A stretch of 64,000 nt of DNA from Ignelater luminosus (GCA_011009095.1 VTPC01091309.1:177410-241409), one strand, 5' to 3'; counted from the stretch's first letter, positions 11,730 through 23,527 are shown. The notes: generated by a model not told the origin, from the letters alone. Program-made: numbers and translations.

Positions 11730-13955
11730 ATTAAAAATGACACTGATTAACAAATTGAAACTTTTTTTCTGGTTCCTACTTACAAATAGGTGATCTTGGA
11801 TCATTTTTTCATGCTGAGTCGAAATCTGCTTTTGGTGTTTTCCTAGCACGTATAGTTTTCGAGAAAAATATGATTTTGTTTCGAAATCAAACGCTAAAGT
11901 AATAATTAGATGCATTTTATATTACAAAATGTACATAAAACCCATTAAAATATTCTATTTGACAGTTTTCTTTTGTGTAATGATGTATTAGGGTCTTCTC
12001 TAATCAGTAACCAATAGTAATCACCCAACAAGTTCAAATTCCATCTTTCCTGGTACCGGTTTTCAAATGTTGAAAGGTCTTGATGGAAACGCTCCCCATG
12101 CTCATCACTTACAGCTCCCAAATTGTCCGGGAAAAATCCAAATGGGAATGTAAATGATGCATCTTTAGCGACATATTACAATCCCATTTTACGGTAAGCT
12201 GCCAACGTTTCGTTGACGAGGTTTTTGAAATTTTCCCCTTTGTTGTTGCCCAGAAATCCCTTTAAAACAGATTTGAAACAATTCCACGCCACCTTTTCTT
12301 TTCCTTGTAAAACCGCATCGAAATCGCTGTCATTCATTAATTGCCGAATTTGGTGACCCATAAATATGCCATCCTTTATCTCAGCTTTGCTGATTTTCGG
12401 AAATCTTTCTTTTATGTACTGAAAACCTCTTCCGCTACGGTCCATACCTTTTTAACAGAATTCTTTATTAGTCCTAACTTTATATGCCAAGAGACAAATA
12501 GATATTGTTTCTATCCAGAAGATTTTCATGTAAAATATATTTTTCTTCCACAACTATCTGCCTACTTGGCCAACTTTTCACAATATAATGCTGCGATTTA
12601 ACACGACTGTCCTACTCGCACAAAAAGCAACTGTATTTTGTAAATCCCAGTTGCATTTCTAATTACAAAGCTATAACTTTCAAATCTCCACAGATTTTCC
12701 ACTCGTATCGTTTATAGTCTACGCTTGTTAAAAGACATTTCATAGTTTCATAAGATTCCTTTAGGTGAACTGAATATGCAATGGGAACCAAAGGCAATGC
12801 ATTGCCATTGTGCAATAGAACTGCTTTCAAACTAAATTTAAATGCATCAATGAACAGCGCCATTCTTCTGGTTTGTGTTTACGTCCAAGGGTTTCCATCA
12901 AACCGTCAACATCATTGCAGTAGGTAAGATTGTCATTCATACAATAAAACTCAGCAACTCGGCTTTTCTTTTGCTTAAGTTCAAATCACGAACTAAATCG
13001 TTTAGTTGTGCCTGTGTGATCGAATGTGGTTCAGTGGGATCTGGAGGAATAAACTCTAGATCATTGCTAGAAACAATGTCGACATTTTCTTTATCTGATC
13101 CTTCAAATGTTTCTGGTGGCACAGTAACTGGAAGATTTGTATAATGGCCAACGGGTCTTATCGCCGATGTTAAATTAGGATACACAGCAGATTTATTGTT
13201 TTTTGCAGAGAAGCTTGCTATCTTTGTTATGCAGAAGTAACAATCGGTTAGATGATCCTTTTGTTCCTTCCGTATCATAGGTACTGCGAAGGGCATACAT
13301 ACACGTAAACCTTTTATCCACTGTCCAAGGCGATTTGCACAAGAGACACAACAAATATGTGGTGCCCATTGCTTATCTTGATCTCCAACTTGACATCCAA
13401 AGTACAGACGATAAGCTCTTCTTATTAGCTCAGTGATTGTTTTTGGTGCTTAGCGGTAAACTCTCCACAAACGTAACAGAAACTGTCCGGATCGTTCGCA
13501 CATTTACAGGACATGATTAATGTTTCTATAGTTATCACTCCAAAACAGAATAAATTTTCTTTGTTAAGCACTGATAATGCAACTTTATAAAACTTCACTC
13601 GCTCCACGAAACAGTACTAACACTGAACAGGTTCATACATAAGTGATCTTACCTATGAAAAGTTGAAATAATATTTACAAATATTTATCAGAGTGACATA
13701 CCTGTTGATGACATGCTAACAGTTTTCTAATATATGCGGAATGCAATTACCTCATTTCCAAAACTTCGCTAATATGTAATTACCTAATGTAATTATAGTT
13801 ACACTGTCCACTGGAACTTCAAATGCATATATTTCAAAAACTGCACATGATAGAAAAACTCTGAAAGCAGACCGGAATTCAGAATGAAAAGTTACATAAG
13901 GATTACCTAGTTTTGTTTAAAAACCAAAAACTCTGTTAAGCAGTGATATTATTGT
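11730..13955 (-). mobile_element. Candidate class II element: orphan arthropod gene between long inverted repeats
   Basis: The left flank (about 11730-11910) and the right flank (about 13790-13955) of the orphan gene are imperfect inverted copies of each other. Reading both outward, they share the blocks 'taattat', 'atcatattttt/gcatatattt', 'gaaaact/aaaaact', 'gaaaacaccaaaagcaga/aaaaactctgaaagcaga', 'ctcagcatgaaaaa/ttcagaatgaaaag', 'gatcacct/gattacct' and 'ttgttaatcagtgtc/ctgttaagcagtgat'. The blocks are in the same order and with small indels only. This arrangement is what a DNA transposon with long terminal inverted repeats would leave. The exact outer ends and the target duplication could not be placed, and divergence between the arms shows that the copy is old. 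Confidence 0.55.
11985..13520 (-). pseudogene. Multicopy arthropod orphan protein (N-terminal cysteine pairs), broken
   Basis: I recognise this as a multicopy 'uncharacterised protein' family of insects and other arthropods. I know no assigned function for it. On the minus strand it starts near 13520 with MSCKCANDPDSFCYVCGEFT, then CCVSCANRLGQWIKG and, at 13296-12937, FAVPMIRKEQKDHLTDCYFC. This is a run of C..C pairs suggesting a zinc-binding N-terminus. A NDLVRDLNLSKRKAELL block follows, and after a deletion near 12930 comes SLKAVLLHNGN with SVHLKESYETM (12663-12863). Next are FTKYSCFLCE, FPKISKAEIKDGIFMG (12176-12445), and a C-terminus with DEHGERFHQDL and WNLNLLGDYYWLL, ending at about 11985. 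At least five frame changes (near 13430, 12930, 12860, 12480 and 12140) and one in-frame stop show it is dead. Long inverted repeats flank it, so it may encode a transposase-like or accessory protein of a DNA element. Confidence 0.7.
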
Positions 13956-14149
13956 GAAAAATTACTAACCTAAAATTTCAAATATAGTCTGCAGAGAACA
14001 AAAGAGTTCGGAGCCATCTCATACCTATTTTGGTGTGAAGTTATTCGCACAAATTTCATTGCATAGGCTACAAGGAAGCAAACCTTTAAGTGATCGACCT
14101 TATCCTCACTGTTCAGCGTCGAATATTCTAATAGTTATATAGCATTTTG

Positions 14150-14404
14150 TGTATTAAGGGGTGAGATTGTTCAATGTGGGCAAGATTGATCAATAGTAAT
14201 ATCTACTACCTTTTAACAAAGAAAAGTCAAATAAGTGATTGCAAATTCTTTATTGAAAAGAAATAAAATGTAATCAAATTTACAAAATAAAGAAAGCAAA
14301 TTTTGACAAATGCAAATTTTCTTAAAGTTGAACAAACAAGAGTAAAATGTCTTTTACGGCTAAATGTGGTAAAAAAAAACTCGTCACCTTCTTGAACTGT
14401 AAAC
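14150..14404 (-). other. 3' flank of the Tigger-like gene with a possible terminal repeat
   Basis: Beyond the stop at 14404 the text 'ggggtgagattgttcaatg' (about 14159-14178), followed by 'tgggcaagattgatcaat', has the look of a pogo/Tigger terminal repeat. The partner end is missing because the 5' side is cut by BEL/Pao sequence. This is a suggestion only. Confidence 0.25.
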
Positions 14405-15700
14405 ATTTATCTTGATTTGTTCATTGTCATAAGCTCTATCAATTCAAATTCCTTGTTTCCTTCATCGTCTACTATTACCTTCTGCACAATAGCTGCATAA
14501 CGATAAACTGTCTTTCTCGTTGATCGCCCATAAACCTTCATCGGCAAGAATGTTTCAGTTACAATTTTACTATTTTCTGGTTCGAGATAATCTGTTTCTA
14601 CCCGAACATTATCAGCTCCATTTTCTAAAGGATCTTTGTCGGAATTGTCATTGGTTAACGGTCCACTTATATCTGATTCGCTGGAGTCTTTATCGTTGTT
14701 TCCAGCAACACTTTTGCGAGGTTCCACAAATAATTTTTGTCGTTTGATATTTCGCCTTAATTGGGACAGGAGTAAAACGCCGTTGTTGTAAATAATTCAC
14801 CAGTATGTTATTTACGGATTTAATCGTATCAGCGGCAGCGTCTTCATCTGAAATCTTCTGCTGAACTCGTTCAGGATTCATAGCGACAATATCAGTCGCT
14901 TCGAATAAACTTATTAAGTCTTTTTTTCTTTATTGCATTTTCGAAGTTATTATTCATGTTTACAAGAGTGAAGGCTAATAATTTCAATAGGCGGAAAAAC
15001 CTCGCACTCAAAGGTTGGGTGAGGTGCGTAGAATTCTTTGGAAGACAAGCAAAAGCAATATCATTTTCTTCAAATTGTCTTAAGACACTCGCTGTGGAAT
15101 TCGACAAAAGATTATCCCCTATTAAGACTTTATGCTTGGGCAAACGTTTTGCGTGAGGTATAAACAATGACTCAAATCTGTAAAAGTTTGAGCATCCATC
15201 CATCCGTGGTGTCTTGCATTGTAACAAGTTTCAGAACTACAGCACTTTTTTGTCCACCATATGAAATGTAAGGAGATAATAGTACTTCAGAAGCAGAAAC
15301 GCACTGTATAAATTGGCTGTTTTAGTAAAATTGCATATGCGCTCTGGATACTTAGTTTCACGGTGAAACATCTGTTGCTTACCGGAGTCGTTTTGGAGAT
15401 TGGTCGCGTCATAATTGACAATATTGGAAGCTGGAACGCCTTGTAGCGTATCTTTCAAATTGCACTCCCTGACAGTACTTCTAGAAACATTATTGACTTA
15501 TTTCTTTTGTATGCCTTTCTAATAAAGATCGGGCCCAATTGGTGCCTGGAATATAGATTTAAATTTACTAATATTACGACCTTGACTATATAGGTAGCTT
15601 TTAGCTAAAGATCGTACATTGGTGACTGTTAAACAGAAAACCCTATTCTGTACAACAATTAATTAATTTTCTCTGTTTCTTATCGTTGCTTGGTTTGTCT
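14404..15700 (-). pseudogene. pogo/Tigger-like (DDE_1) transposase, 5'-truncated and inactivated
   Basis: The minus strand contains the DDE_1 domain typical of pogo/Tigger/jerky transposases. A helix-turn-helix end with TNWARSLLERHTKEISQ lies near 15490-15545. The first catalytic region NIVNYDATNLQ follows (15400-15425; families usually have NYDET), then SPYISYGGQKSAVV (about 15240-15280), VLIGDNLLSN with the second Asp (about 15105-15135), and CLPKNSTHLTQPLSARFF (about 15000-15050). In that last motif the usual PLD Asp is Ser, so the third catalytic residue is lost. An acidic Ser/Asp-rich C-terminal extension (14407-14727) ends in VIVDDEGNKEFELIELM, a tail I associate with insect Tigger-like proteins. 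Frameshifts near 15235, 14890 and 14720 and the truncated N-terminus confirm a pseudogene. Confidence 0.8.
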
Positions 15701-15739
15701 ATTCTCTCACTTTCGAACTTTGAATGCTCTTTTTCATTT

Positions 15740-16245
15740 TCTGCAAAAACCTCAAGTTGAAATGGATGAACAATCTCTCCATTTTAAGGTTTAACTTAAG
15801 CTACTCTTGCTGTTTGATCTTGACTAGGAAATACTTCAATAATTCATCCTAAAGATCAACTTAGCGATTTTATATTATCGGATCCGATGTAAACGATAGT
15901 ACCAACTTTTAGATTACGAATCTACTTTTGATCAGTTCAGTAAGATATCTGTATTTCTTCTGTAGATGTTTTTGATCAATACTATCCAGATCAGAGGTTT
16001 CCACGTTTGTAATAAGTTGTATAAACAATGATGGATTTAAAGGCGATATTTGTTTTCATCATTGGAGGTATATGTTAACGAATGCGCGTTGATTACTGCT
16101 TCACATTCACATAATAGTGTCATTAATTTCTCTTATCAGACTGATGCCGTTTCTAAATCTCTACGTAAGAAATCTTTTATTATTCCGATAATTCTTTTGC
16201 ACCATCATCCCCGCCAAGCAGCAGATGGAGAATTGAAAGTGATCA
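15740..16245 (-). pseudogene. BEL/Pao integrase C-terminal end
   Basis: From 16240 downwards the minus strand reads NSPSAAWRG (about 16205-16230), then GIIKDFLRRDLETASV, ELMTLLCECEAVINA-like text (EKLMTLLCECEAVINAHSL, about 16080-16135) and YTSND. Later come ETSDLDSIDQKHLQKKYRYL (about 15930-15990), VGTIVYIGSDN (about 15880-15912) and NGEIVHPFQLEVF (about 15755-15795). This is the end of the integrase core followed by the short C-terminal domain (GDLV.I.D.. then GRI....PG.DG..RV) of BEL/Pao polyproteins. In-frame stops interrupt it. It abuts the Tigger-like remnant on its 3' side. On the 5' side it ends at a 'TACAGGGTGATC' junction near 16243-16255. Confidence 0.75.
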
Positions 16246-16255
16246 CCCTGTATAT

Positions 16256-18420
16256 ATTTTTTTAATATCAGGTATTAGTAACCAAAGAATCTGTGTTTTA
16301 GTTGTTATTATTATTATTATTACTTAATACAAAATAATTATTGCGTGGCAGAAAGACAAAGGTTTCCGTGCCAAAGCCTTATTCCTTACAACAAGCTCTA
16401 CAAGTGTTTACCGCTTTCATTACATCGTCTTGTTCTGAGAGTCGATACCTTCACTTGTTAGGAGATATTAAGGTAGAATTTCAAGAAAACTAAGGTACTG
16501 GTAGACTGATTTCGCAACAAATTAATATTTCGACAGCTATAAACAGCATCGCTAGTCGCCTCATCTCATTTTATTAATTATTATTGTTGGTATTAAGTAG
16601 AGCAGTGTTTTGACAGTGGCAGATTTATCATTCATTGAAAATTCGTTCTAAGTTTTCTAACGAACCGTGCCCAGTTTCTAATGTTAATTGTTCTGTAAGT
16701 TAAAATGGGATTAATTACTAGAGCAAGGGTTGTCCAATTGTCGTCATCCAAATGGAAACAATTTGTCTGCCTTTTCTCATTTCCATAAGCCAGATCAAGA
16801 AAATAATCTGGAGATCTAAGCATTTGTCTCAACAAGAAATAGTTAGGAGAATCTGACAAAAATCAGTTCAAACAATGCAAGAACCATTGGATATCAACTG
16901 CTGTAAACGTCTGCAAACTCTAGAACAATTGCATTCTGTAAAGAAGGTTAATGGTGACGAGACCCGACCTGTGTTTGCATTTAGTTGTTTCGTGAAGGCT
17001 AATGAAGGGCAAAGTACAACCCTAGGTCACTACAGATAACTTGTGAGAGGGTGTAGGTCGATTTGTGTTTGCTTAATTTTCTTAAGAAAGTTAATGAAGG
17101 ACAAAGCCTGACAAAGTTGGGACAGTTGCAATTCTGTTATTATGTTGTCGAATAACAGAAATATTCAAAATGGGAATATTGTCCAAAACTAAGGAATATT
17201 CCCGGCAATATTTTCCAAAAAAATTATAATCGCAAATATAATGAATCGTCCACAAAACGTTGCAGACTTGCAAGTTGTCGCATGAGATCACCTCTCCTTT
17301 ACGACTTAATAATACCATCAGTATCAGTAATTCGTAGAATACTTCTTGTTTGTGCCTTGGCAGATAAAGGTGAACCCGATCGGTGGTCGCTAGATTCATT
17401 TCTACTTCAAGGAAGTTAAAAGAAGAAGAGCTAGGCTACAGATCATGCCTACCGCTTGACCAGAGCGTCGCGACAGTGACTGTTGTTCAAAACGGTCTTT
17501 TTTGTATCAAGAATCTGTAACTTCTTTTCTTTTCTAACGTATTATTATTTTCAGGATATATTGTTTACAGATTCTTTACTCTATTTCCTGATAGATAATA
17601 TCGTTCTTAAGTTTGGATTGTTTCTAGTTTTCCAAAAAAAAAATAGTTACTGTATTTTACAAGAGGTTTGCCTATTTCACTCGTGTCACTTGAAACATGA
17701 TCGTCACTGTTTCATGCACTAGTAGACTCTTTTCCAGCTCCATTTGATTTATCAAGAAGATCGTAGACCTCTGGAAATATTGCTTGATCTTTTTTATTAG
17801 TAGGGTCTAAGGGGATGATATGCGATTACAGAATCTAATCAAGCTAGACTGTTTGGTCTCTGCGCTTCAACTTCACTTTCACCTACCCAAGATAGACCCT
17901 GTTAAGCCGAGTAAGTTGTGGTAACCAATTGCTTCGGAAGGGTGGGACGGCGAGCGGACGAGAGACGGGGGTTCTATCAGGGCACTTTCTAGTGTAAGAG
18001 CGGAGGAACTACTTGTAGTCAACGGTGGCGTACATAGGCCTGGTTAGATGGCTTATTGCGAAGGGTAGCTGGTGCTCTGCAGTCGTGGTGAATACATACC
18101 GCCTAAGGAATGAGACCCTGAAATAAAATCCGGTAGATGTCCATAGCTCATAGGTGGCTCTCCTTAAACCAACAATATTACAGAAACCTAAACTAAATCG
18201 CTCCTGTGTTCCAACCCTGGGAACGAATAGGCCAGTCAATATCGACCTAAATAAAAGGCAAACATCGAAAACATTAGGGTAGTTCTATTTTTTAATATGT
18301 TGTTAGGACCCCTGCGAATAGTATAAATCCAGATTTGCAACCCCGAAAAATCTGTGCTACCTGCATAGTGGCCAAAAAACAGTGAAATTCTCGCACTTGT
18401 CTTGGTTTTTTGATCATATC
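16256..18420. other. No recognised gene; contains a (TTA)n tract and a GC-richer patch
   Basis: A short (TTA)n run occurs at 16303-16322. A degraded copy of the 2.8-3.2 kb repeat occurs at 16985-17115. The stretch 17880-18240 is noticeably richer in G+C, with a 76-codon open frame on the minus strand that I do not recognise. Minus-strand open frames at 16632-16859 and 17091-17399 (102 codons) also match no family I know. Confidence 0.4.
16985..17115. repeat. Second, degraded copy of the 2.8-3.2 kb repeat
   Basis: The text 'gtgaaggctaatgaagggca' followed by 'aagtacaaccctaggtcact', and 80 bases later 'aagaaagttaatgaaggac' followed by 'aaagcctga', repeats the 'aagttaatgaagggcaaagc' unit seen around 2985-3240. 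Two units are recognisable. Confidence 0.6.
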
Positions 18421-18429
18421 GCCTAAACT

Positions 18430-20640
18430 ATGCGTTTTGCCGAAACTGTTATTTATATTTTTTGTACGGTAAATTAACTATGCTACAACTTGAAACCAAA
18501 ATGGTCTCTGTATGTCTATTAGTTCCCGAGATACGGTTTTTCAAATATTGACAATTTTTTCCAAAAAGTGACGTTTTTTCGTTACGGTTATTTTTGGAGC
18601 TAAATATTGGCAAAGAGACTTGTCCTACATAAACGCTATTAACCAATAGTTTTAGGAAATTTAATTAGCTTTAGTTTAAGCGCAAGACGGTGCCCGTGGG
18701 CCAAATAGTTTTCTCAAAAATGGCCAAATACCAAAATACCCTTGCTAAATACATTTTTATTTCCTAGACTGAATCGCTCGACAAGCCCTGATTTATTGCT
18801 AAAATTGTCTGGAGGCAATAGAAAAATACGAAATTATGAAGAATTAATTCCAATAAAAAGATATTGTCCTCTTTCTCCTGAAGACGTGGTTCAGTACCCA
18901 CTTCCCATTCCCAGTGACTGACCACCTACTTTCCATCGCTAGTGGAATTTTTGGAAGTGCTGAAATCAACTGCCACTTGGTCCAAGAACTGAGAGCTGAA
19001 GGCGTGAAGCAAATTGTTGGTACCACGTTTGGGACGGTAAAATTTAAACGAAAAGAAAAAGTGAACACCTTGGCAACCATCACCAGCTCAGTAAAAGCGG
19101 TCAATAAAAAAGTTGATGTAGATGCTCTTACGATCTCCCAGAGGGTCTGCATCACCAATCACATGAGCAATTGAAAAAAAATTTTGAGTATGAGATTGCG
19201 CCATACCCATTGTCACTTTTCACTGAAGAGGGGATGCGAAAAAGAACAAAGTTATTCTTCTACTCGTTATTTGCTCCACTTCCTGACAACATCATCGCAG
19301 GAAACACAACGTCCGCTGTGGTGGATGGTGATTATCTGATCCACAAGGTTGTCTCGCATCGCAATGACTCAGTCAGAGCAATTTTGGCGTCAGCTACGTG
19401 TTCAACCATTTTGGGAGAAATGTTGCAGTGGTTTTCGACAAGTACCCAGAGGATGCAGCCTTCACAAGCACAAAAACAGCTGAGCGTTTGCGTCGCTATG
19501 CTGCTCTCTCCACCAATGTAATACAGTTTGAGGAGTCGACACTAATTTAAGTATCCCAAGAAAAAGTACTTGCCAATGACCAAAACAAACGCCTTTTGAT
19601 TGAAATGCTCTACACTGAGTTCAATAAACAGGGGATCAAGACCAAACAGTCTGCAGAAGACGCTGACGCAGATATCGTCAGGGCTGCTCTTTAAGAGTTC
19701 ATCTTATGAAAATGTCATAGTGATTGGGGAGGATGTGGATTTATTGGTCCTGCTCATTGGCTTGGGTTCCACCTCTAAGAACGTGTACTTCTAGGAAAGC
19801 AACAGAAGTGGGTCTGGGTGCATCCATTTTTCCACCACTTCATTCGCCTGTGGAGGTATTGAGTACTCACAAGTATTCGCGTTACTTCTTCACGCCTTCA
19901 GTGACTGTGACATCACCTCTGTCCTATTCTGGCGGAGAAAGACAAAATGGTGCGGCACTTTCCAGAAAAACCCCCACTTGATAGAGCTGGCGAAAATATT
20001 TTTTTGCGGCCAGATTCCAGCAAGAAGGCGATAGCCACAGCTGGGGAGAAGCTCCTCGTGGCTATCTATGGAGGCGGTGACGCCGAGTCTCTAGACAGCC
20101 TCCTTTACACGTGCTTCAAGTCATCAGCCACAGCCAAAGTAAACCTTGCTCGCCCCCCCCCACCCACCCACCAAAGACGCTGCAAAGTACCACGCGTTTC
20201 GCATTTACTATCAAGTACAGAAATGGTTAGAGGTGGAAAAAACCCAAACAGCTGGGGTTGGTCCACCAGCAATCTAGGACTACTCACCATTACTACGACA
20301 ATGGCCCCAACCTCTGAATTGCTGCTGAAAATGCTGTCGTGCAAGTGCAAAAAAGGGTGCTCTGGAGCCTGCACTTGCCGAAAAGCTAGTCTATGTTTGG
20401 CACTCTGCAGGTTTTGCAGAGGCTGGTCTTGCGTCAATCGTGCGCCGATCGATATGGACGACGACGAAGATTGCAGAAAAACAAAAACAAAAAAATTGAC
20501 AGTTTTTTAAGGCGTATCGCGGTAACTAATGGACATATTGAGCCATATAGTCTCAAATTGTAGCATATTTAATCTAAGTCAAGTAAATCAAGCTTTTCGT
20601 TAGTATGTTTCTACAAAAAATTTATTAATCTCGTCAGATG
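18430..20640 (+). mobile_element. Candidate class II element: CXC-domain orphan gene between inverted repeats
   Basis: The left flank at about 18437-18565 and the reverse complement of the right flank at about 20490-20635 align. Shared blocks include 'ctatgctacaacttga/atatgctacaatttga', 'atggtctctgtatgtctatt/atggctcaatatgtccatt', 'agttcccgagatacgg/agttaccgcgatacgc' and 'attgacaattttt/actgtcaattttt'. Further out there is 'tatttatattttttgta/taataaattttttgta'. This gives inverted arms of more than 100 bp around a single gene. Outer limits and target duplication were not found. The arms are diverged, so the copy is old. Carriage of the orphan gene by a DNA transposon is an inference from this structure. 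Confidence 0.6.
18890..20510 (+). pseudogene. Multicopy insect orphan protein with C-terminal CXC-like cysteine domain, broken
   Basis: This is a member of a multicopy insect protein family I recall only as uncharacterised. The plus strand reads EINCHLVQELRAEGVKQI and TITSSVKAVNKKVDVDAL (18960-19130), then NFEYEIAPYPLSLFTEEGMR (19178-19240) and LFAPLPDNIIAG. DKYPEDAAFT and AERLRRYAAL-type text appear after a frameshift near 19430. Next come KQGIKTKQSAEDADADIV (19630-19683) and the hydrophobic VIVIGEDVDLLVLLIGLG (about 19715-19770), which resembles the core strand of PIN/FEN-like nucleases. FLRPDSSKKAIATAGEKLLVA follows (20000-20060). The end at about 20335-20440 is SCKCKKGCSGACTCRKASL followed by CRFCRGWSC, a cysteine pattern like the CXC/TSO1 (tesmin) type. 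Frame changes near 19180, 19430, 19550, 19690, 19790 and 20130 and internal deletions make it a pseudogene. Any nuclease role is a guess from one motif. Confidence 0.65.
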
Positions 20641-23525
20641 ACACCAATATTATATACTTTTGCGCGAAGTGTTTTTGTTGAAACGCCTAGCTGACTTAAG
20701 CACTTTCTTGTACATATGGGCAAACTTGTTCCCTAGAAGCGAACAAAGCACATTTCTCTATTTTACATCTTGAACGTTAAAATTAAATTGTTTGGTTAAG
20801 TCTCTTCTCTAAAACCTTCGACCAAAGACCAAGTTTGCCCAATCCTGTTCTAAAACTTCTTTGCATTTTATATCAACGCATCTAATGTTTTCTCTATGAA
20901 TACGAATTTTATGAAGACTCTAAGGAGTTATGGGCTATCCATAAATTGATAATAAAAAACTGGACTGTTTCCAGAGAAAAACGTTGGGATTTCTCAGCAA
21001 TGATTTTTTGGCACTTGCTATTGTTTGGAGAATCACAGCAAAACTTCTTATCGAATTTAGGCTTATTTCAGGAAAAAGTCGCTTGCCAGTATTGCCATCA
21101 ACAAGGAATTCGATTTGCTTCTTTAATTCATTGTGGACCATATTTTCTTTCTGCTTCAATGGAAGCGTTTCTAGTCTTCAAATTTAGAATTAAAAATCAG
21201 CGGGGAACTACGGAGCTGGAAAGGAAGTGAAAGACAATCTTTTTTTAATATTTCTTATAGATGTGGGGTTTCGCCCTGTAAACGTTACAAAGTTGGTTTA
21301 ATTTTTAATTAAGATCTTCTTCTTTGCTGCATAAGCTTACATTAACGTGGCGTTTTAACAGTAGAAAAACTCTGCGAAAAGACACTAGCGAATGCGTTAT
21401 GCTGTCATTTGACCACTTAATAAGCTTTTGAGTATAAATTTATTTACTTACCTACAACAATTTTTTGCATCTAATGATCCTTATTACTGTAAAAGGTATA
21501 CACGATCTAATAAGATTTTTTCTAATTTAATTTTTACAATTCCCAACAGTCATGTTGTGATTATAGATTACAATGAAAGCTTTGTTGCAATTTATCTGAG
21601 AGCAATTGTGAATTTAAGAAAAATATATGTGTTTCCAATCTAAAAATAAAACATTCCGCCAGAAATAGCTGGAAACTTTCAAGTCTGTGTCATTTATTTT
21701 TATCCACCATCAACTAAAAAATATCCAAATTCTACTCGAACTTCTTTCTCAACTTTTTTAAGACAGATATCACACCGGCAAACATTGAATTGTATTAAGT
21801 TAATATAATTTTTGTTTAATATTTTTATAGAGAGATACAAATCGGAGAAAGGTAAGTACTCTAGCAATAATAGATATTTAAGTGAAAGCTATGATTTATA
21901 CTGTCAGATCACACTACAAAATTAACCTTTCAGGTTCAGAAACTTGTTTTATTTGCACGCGAGGAGTGACGCCTTCTTTAAAGATTAATTGTTTGTTCCA
22001 ATTTATTAGATATTTCTATCGAGAGGGGGATGGTTAACAAAAGTAATTATTGTACTATTGAGTGTTAAATTGGCATAGATATTCCGACGTATTCGTATTT
22101 TAAAATTAAAAGAAATTTATGGAGTTTTATAATTTTTCAAGGCAAGCTTTTCTTAAAAAAAAAATGGAAATAAGACAAATTGAAATTGAAATTGACTTGA
22201 TAGCTTGAAATTGGATTTATACAGGACGAGTATGCAAAACAAGCGAATTCTTGCTAAGACGTGAGGGTATTTTTCTGCGTCGTTTATGATATGCAGTTAA
22301 ATCTCAGATTTTCTGCATTCTTGGAATAGATAAATGTGGACATGCTAAAGAGACAATTATTAATAAGGTCAGGTTTGTTGCTTCAGTGTAGTATAATGTA
22401 AATGTCTATTAAAATAGAAGATTAAACTACGTAGCTACTATTAGCTCAATAAAAATGTTCTCTTTGACAAATTCTTATTTTGTTACACTTTTACAACATG
22501 AAAATAAATATTTCGATAACGTTTGATTGCTGTACTGGATAAGCTTATAAATACAGGAAACTTTAACACTGTAACATATTTATGAGTTCCTAACATACTT
22601 TTTGCTAGTGTGGTAGGTATTCTAGGTAAGTAACATTTGTATCTTTTGATTTGGATATCCCTGGATGTTTCTATGTAAATATTTTAAGATTCTGCTGCTT
22701 AACAACATAAAACATGATGTTCTCAAATGAGAGTTTTTGCAGTGATAAGATGAAGATGAGAAATATAAAAAAGGGTAAATTAGCAAGAGTTAGGAACACA
22801 TCGAAATCTTTCTTTTAAAGGAAAATAACATCAAAGTTTGTTTGATTAAGACAGTCTTGAAATCAATCTTTATACGTAACTGGAAGAATACGACCATCAC
22901 ATCACGTTCTATGTTACAAACCTGGCAGGACAGAATTAATCAAAGAATCCTCTTTATTTAACAGAAATCCAAAGAATGCTTGGCATTAAAACTTTTTAAG
23001 AATGTTTTACTTACAATACTGTGTTGATGTCAAGCAGTAGTAGCATGGATCAAAAATCTTGATGTAAAAAAGCTCTGAAAGAAACTTTTTAGATGAACCA
23101 GATTTAATTTCTATTTCTATATTTATACTTTATTTTGTCTAATACCACTTTGTCTACAACTGTTTTGATGGGTTTGTTGCGCGTGTCAAATATATAAATT
23201 TTGTTAGTGTCATGTATTCTATATTAAATAAGGACTACTTTTCTATATTTATAAAAGCATTTTTTTTTTCATTTTGAAATAGCATTAAGGAAAGAATTGT
23301 AGTTAAATTTAAACGTTTGCTCTGAAAAACTTCAATTAGATTATTGCTATGTTGTTAATTTTTTTTTGCTAAGTTCGTGGAAAATTACACGATTTTGCTT
23401 TTAACAGATTCTAATATTTTTAAAATATTATTAGAATAATGATGAAAAGAAATTAAAAATACATAACACAAACTTGTATGAGCGAGCAACACAAAATAAC
23501 TTGAAGGTTAGATTATGTTAAGTTA
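20641..23525. other. AT-rich stretch with no recognised gene
   Basis: Only short open frames without recognisable motifs occur, for example 74 codons on the minus strand at 20935-21159 and 71 codons on the plus strand at 21428-21643. I see no tandem array or strong inverted repeat. Confidence 0.4.
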
Positions 23526-23527
23526 CA

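Noticed and set aside
17880..18240. GC-richer patch as a host exon or rRNA fragment
   Set aside because: No splice-bounded frame and no rRNA-like text recognised; the 76-codon frame has no known motif.
20105..20437. 110-codon minus-strand frame
   Set aside because: It is antisense to the CXC-domain orphan gene, whose cysteine pattern is on the plus strand.
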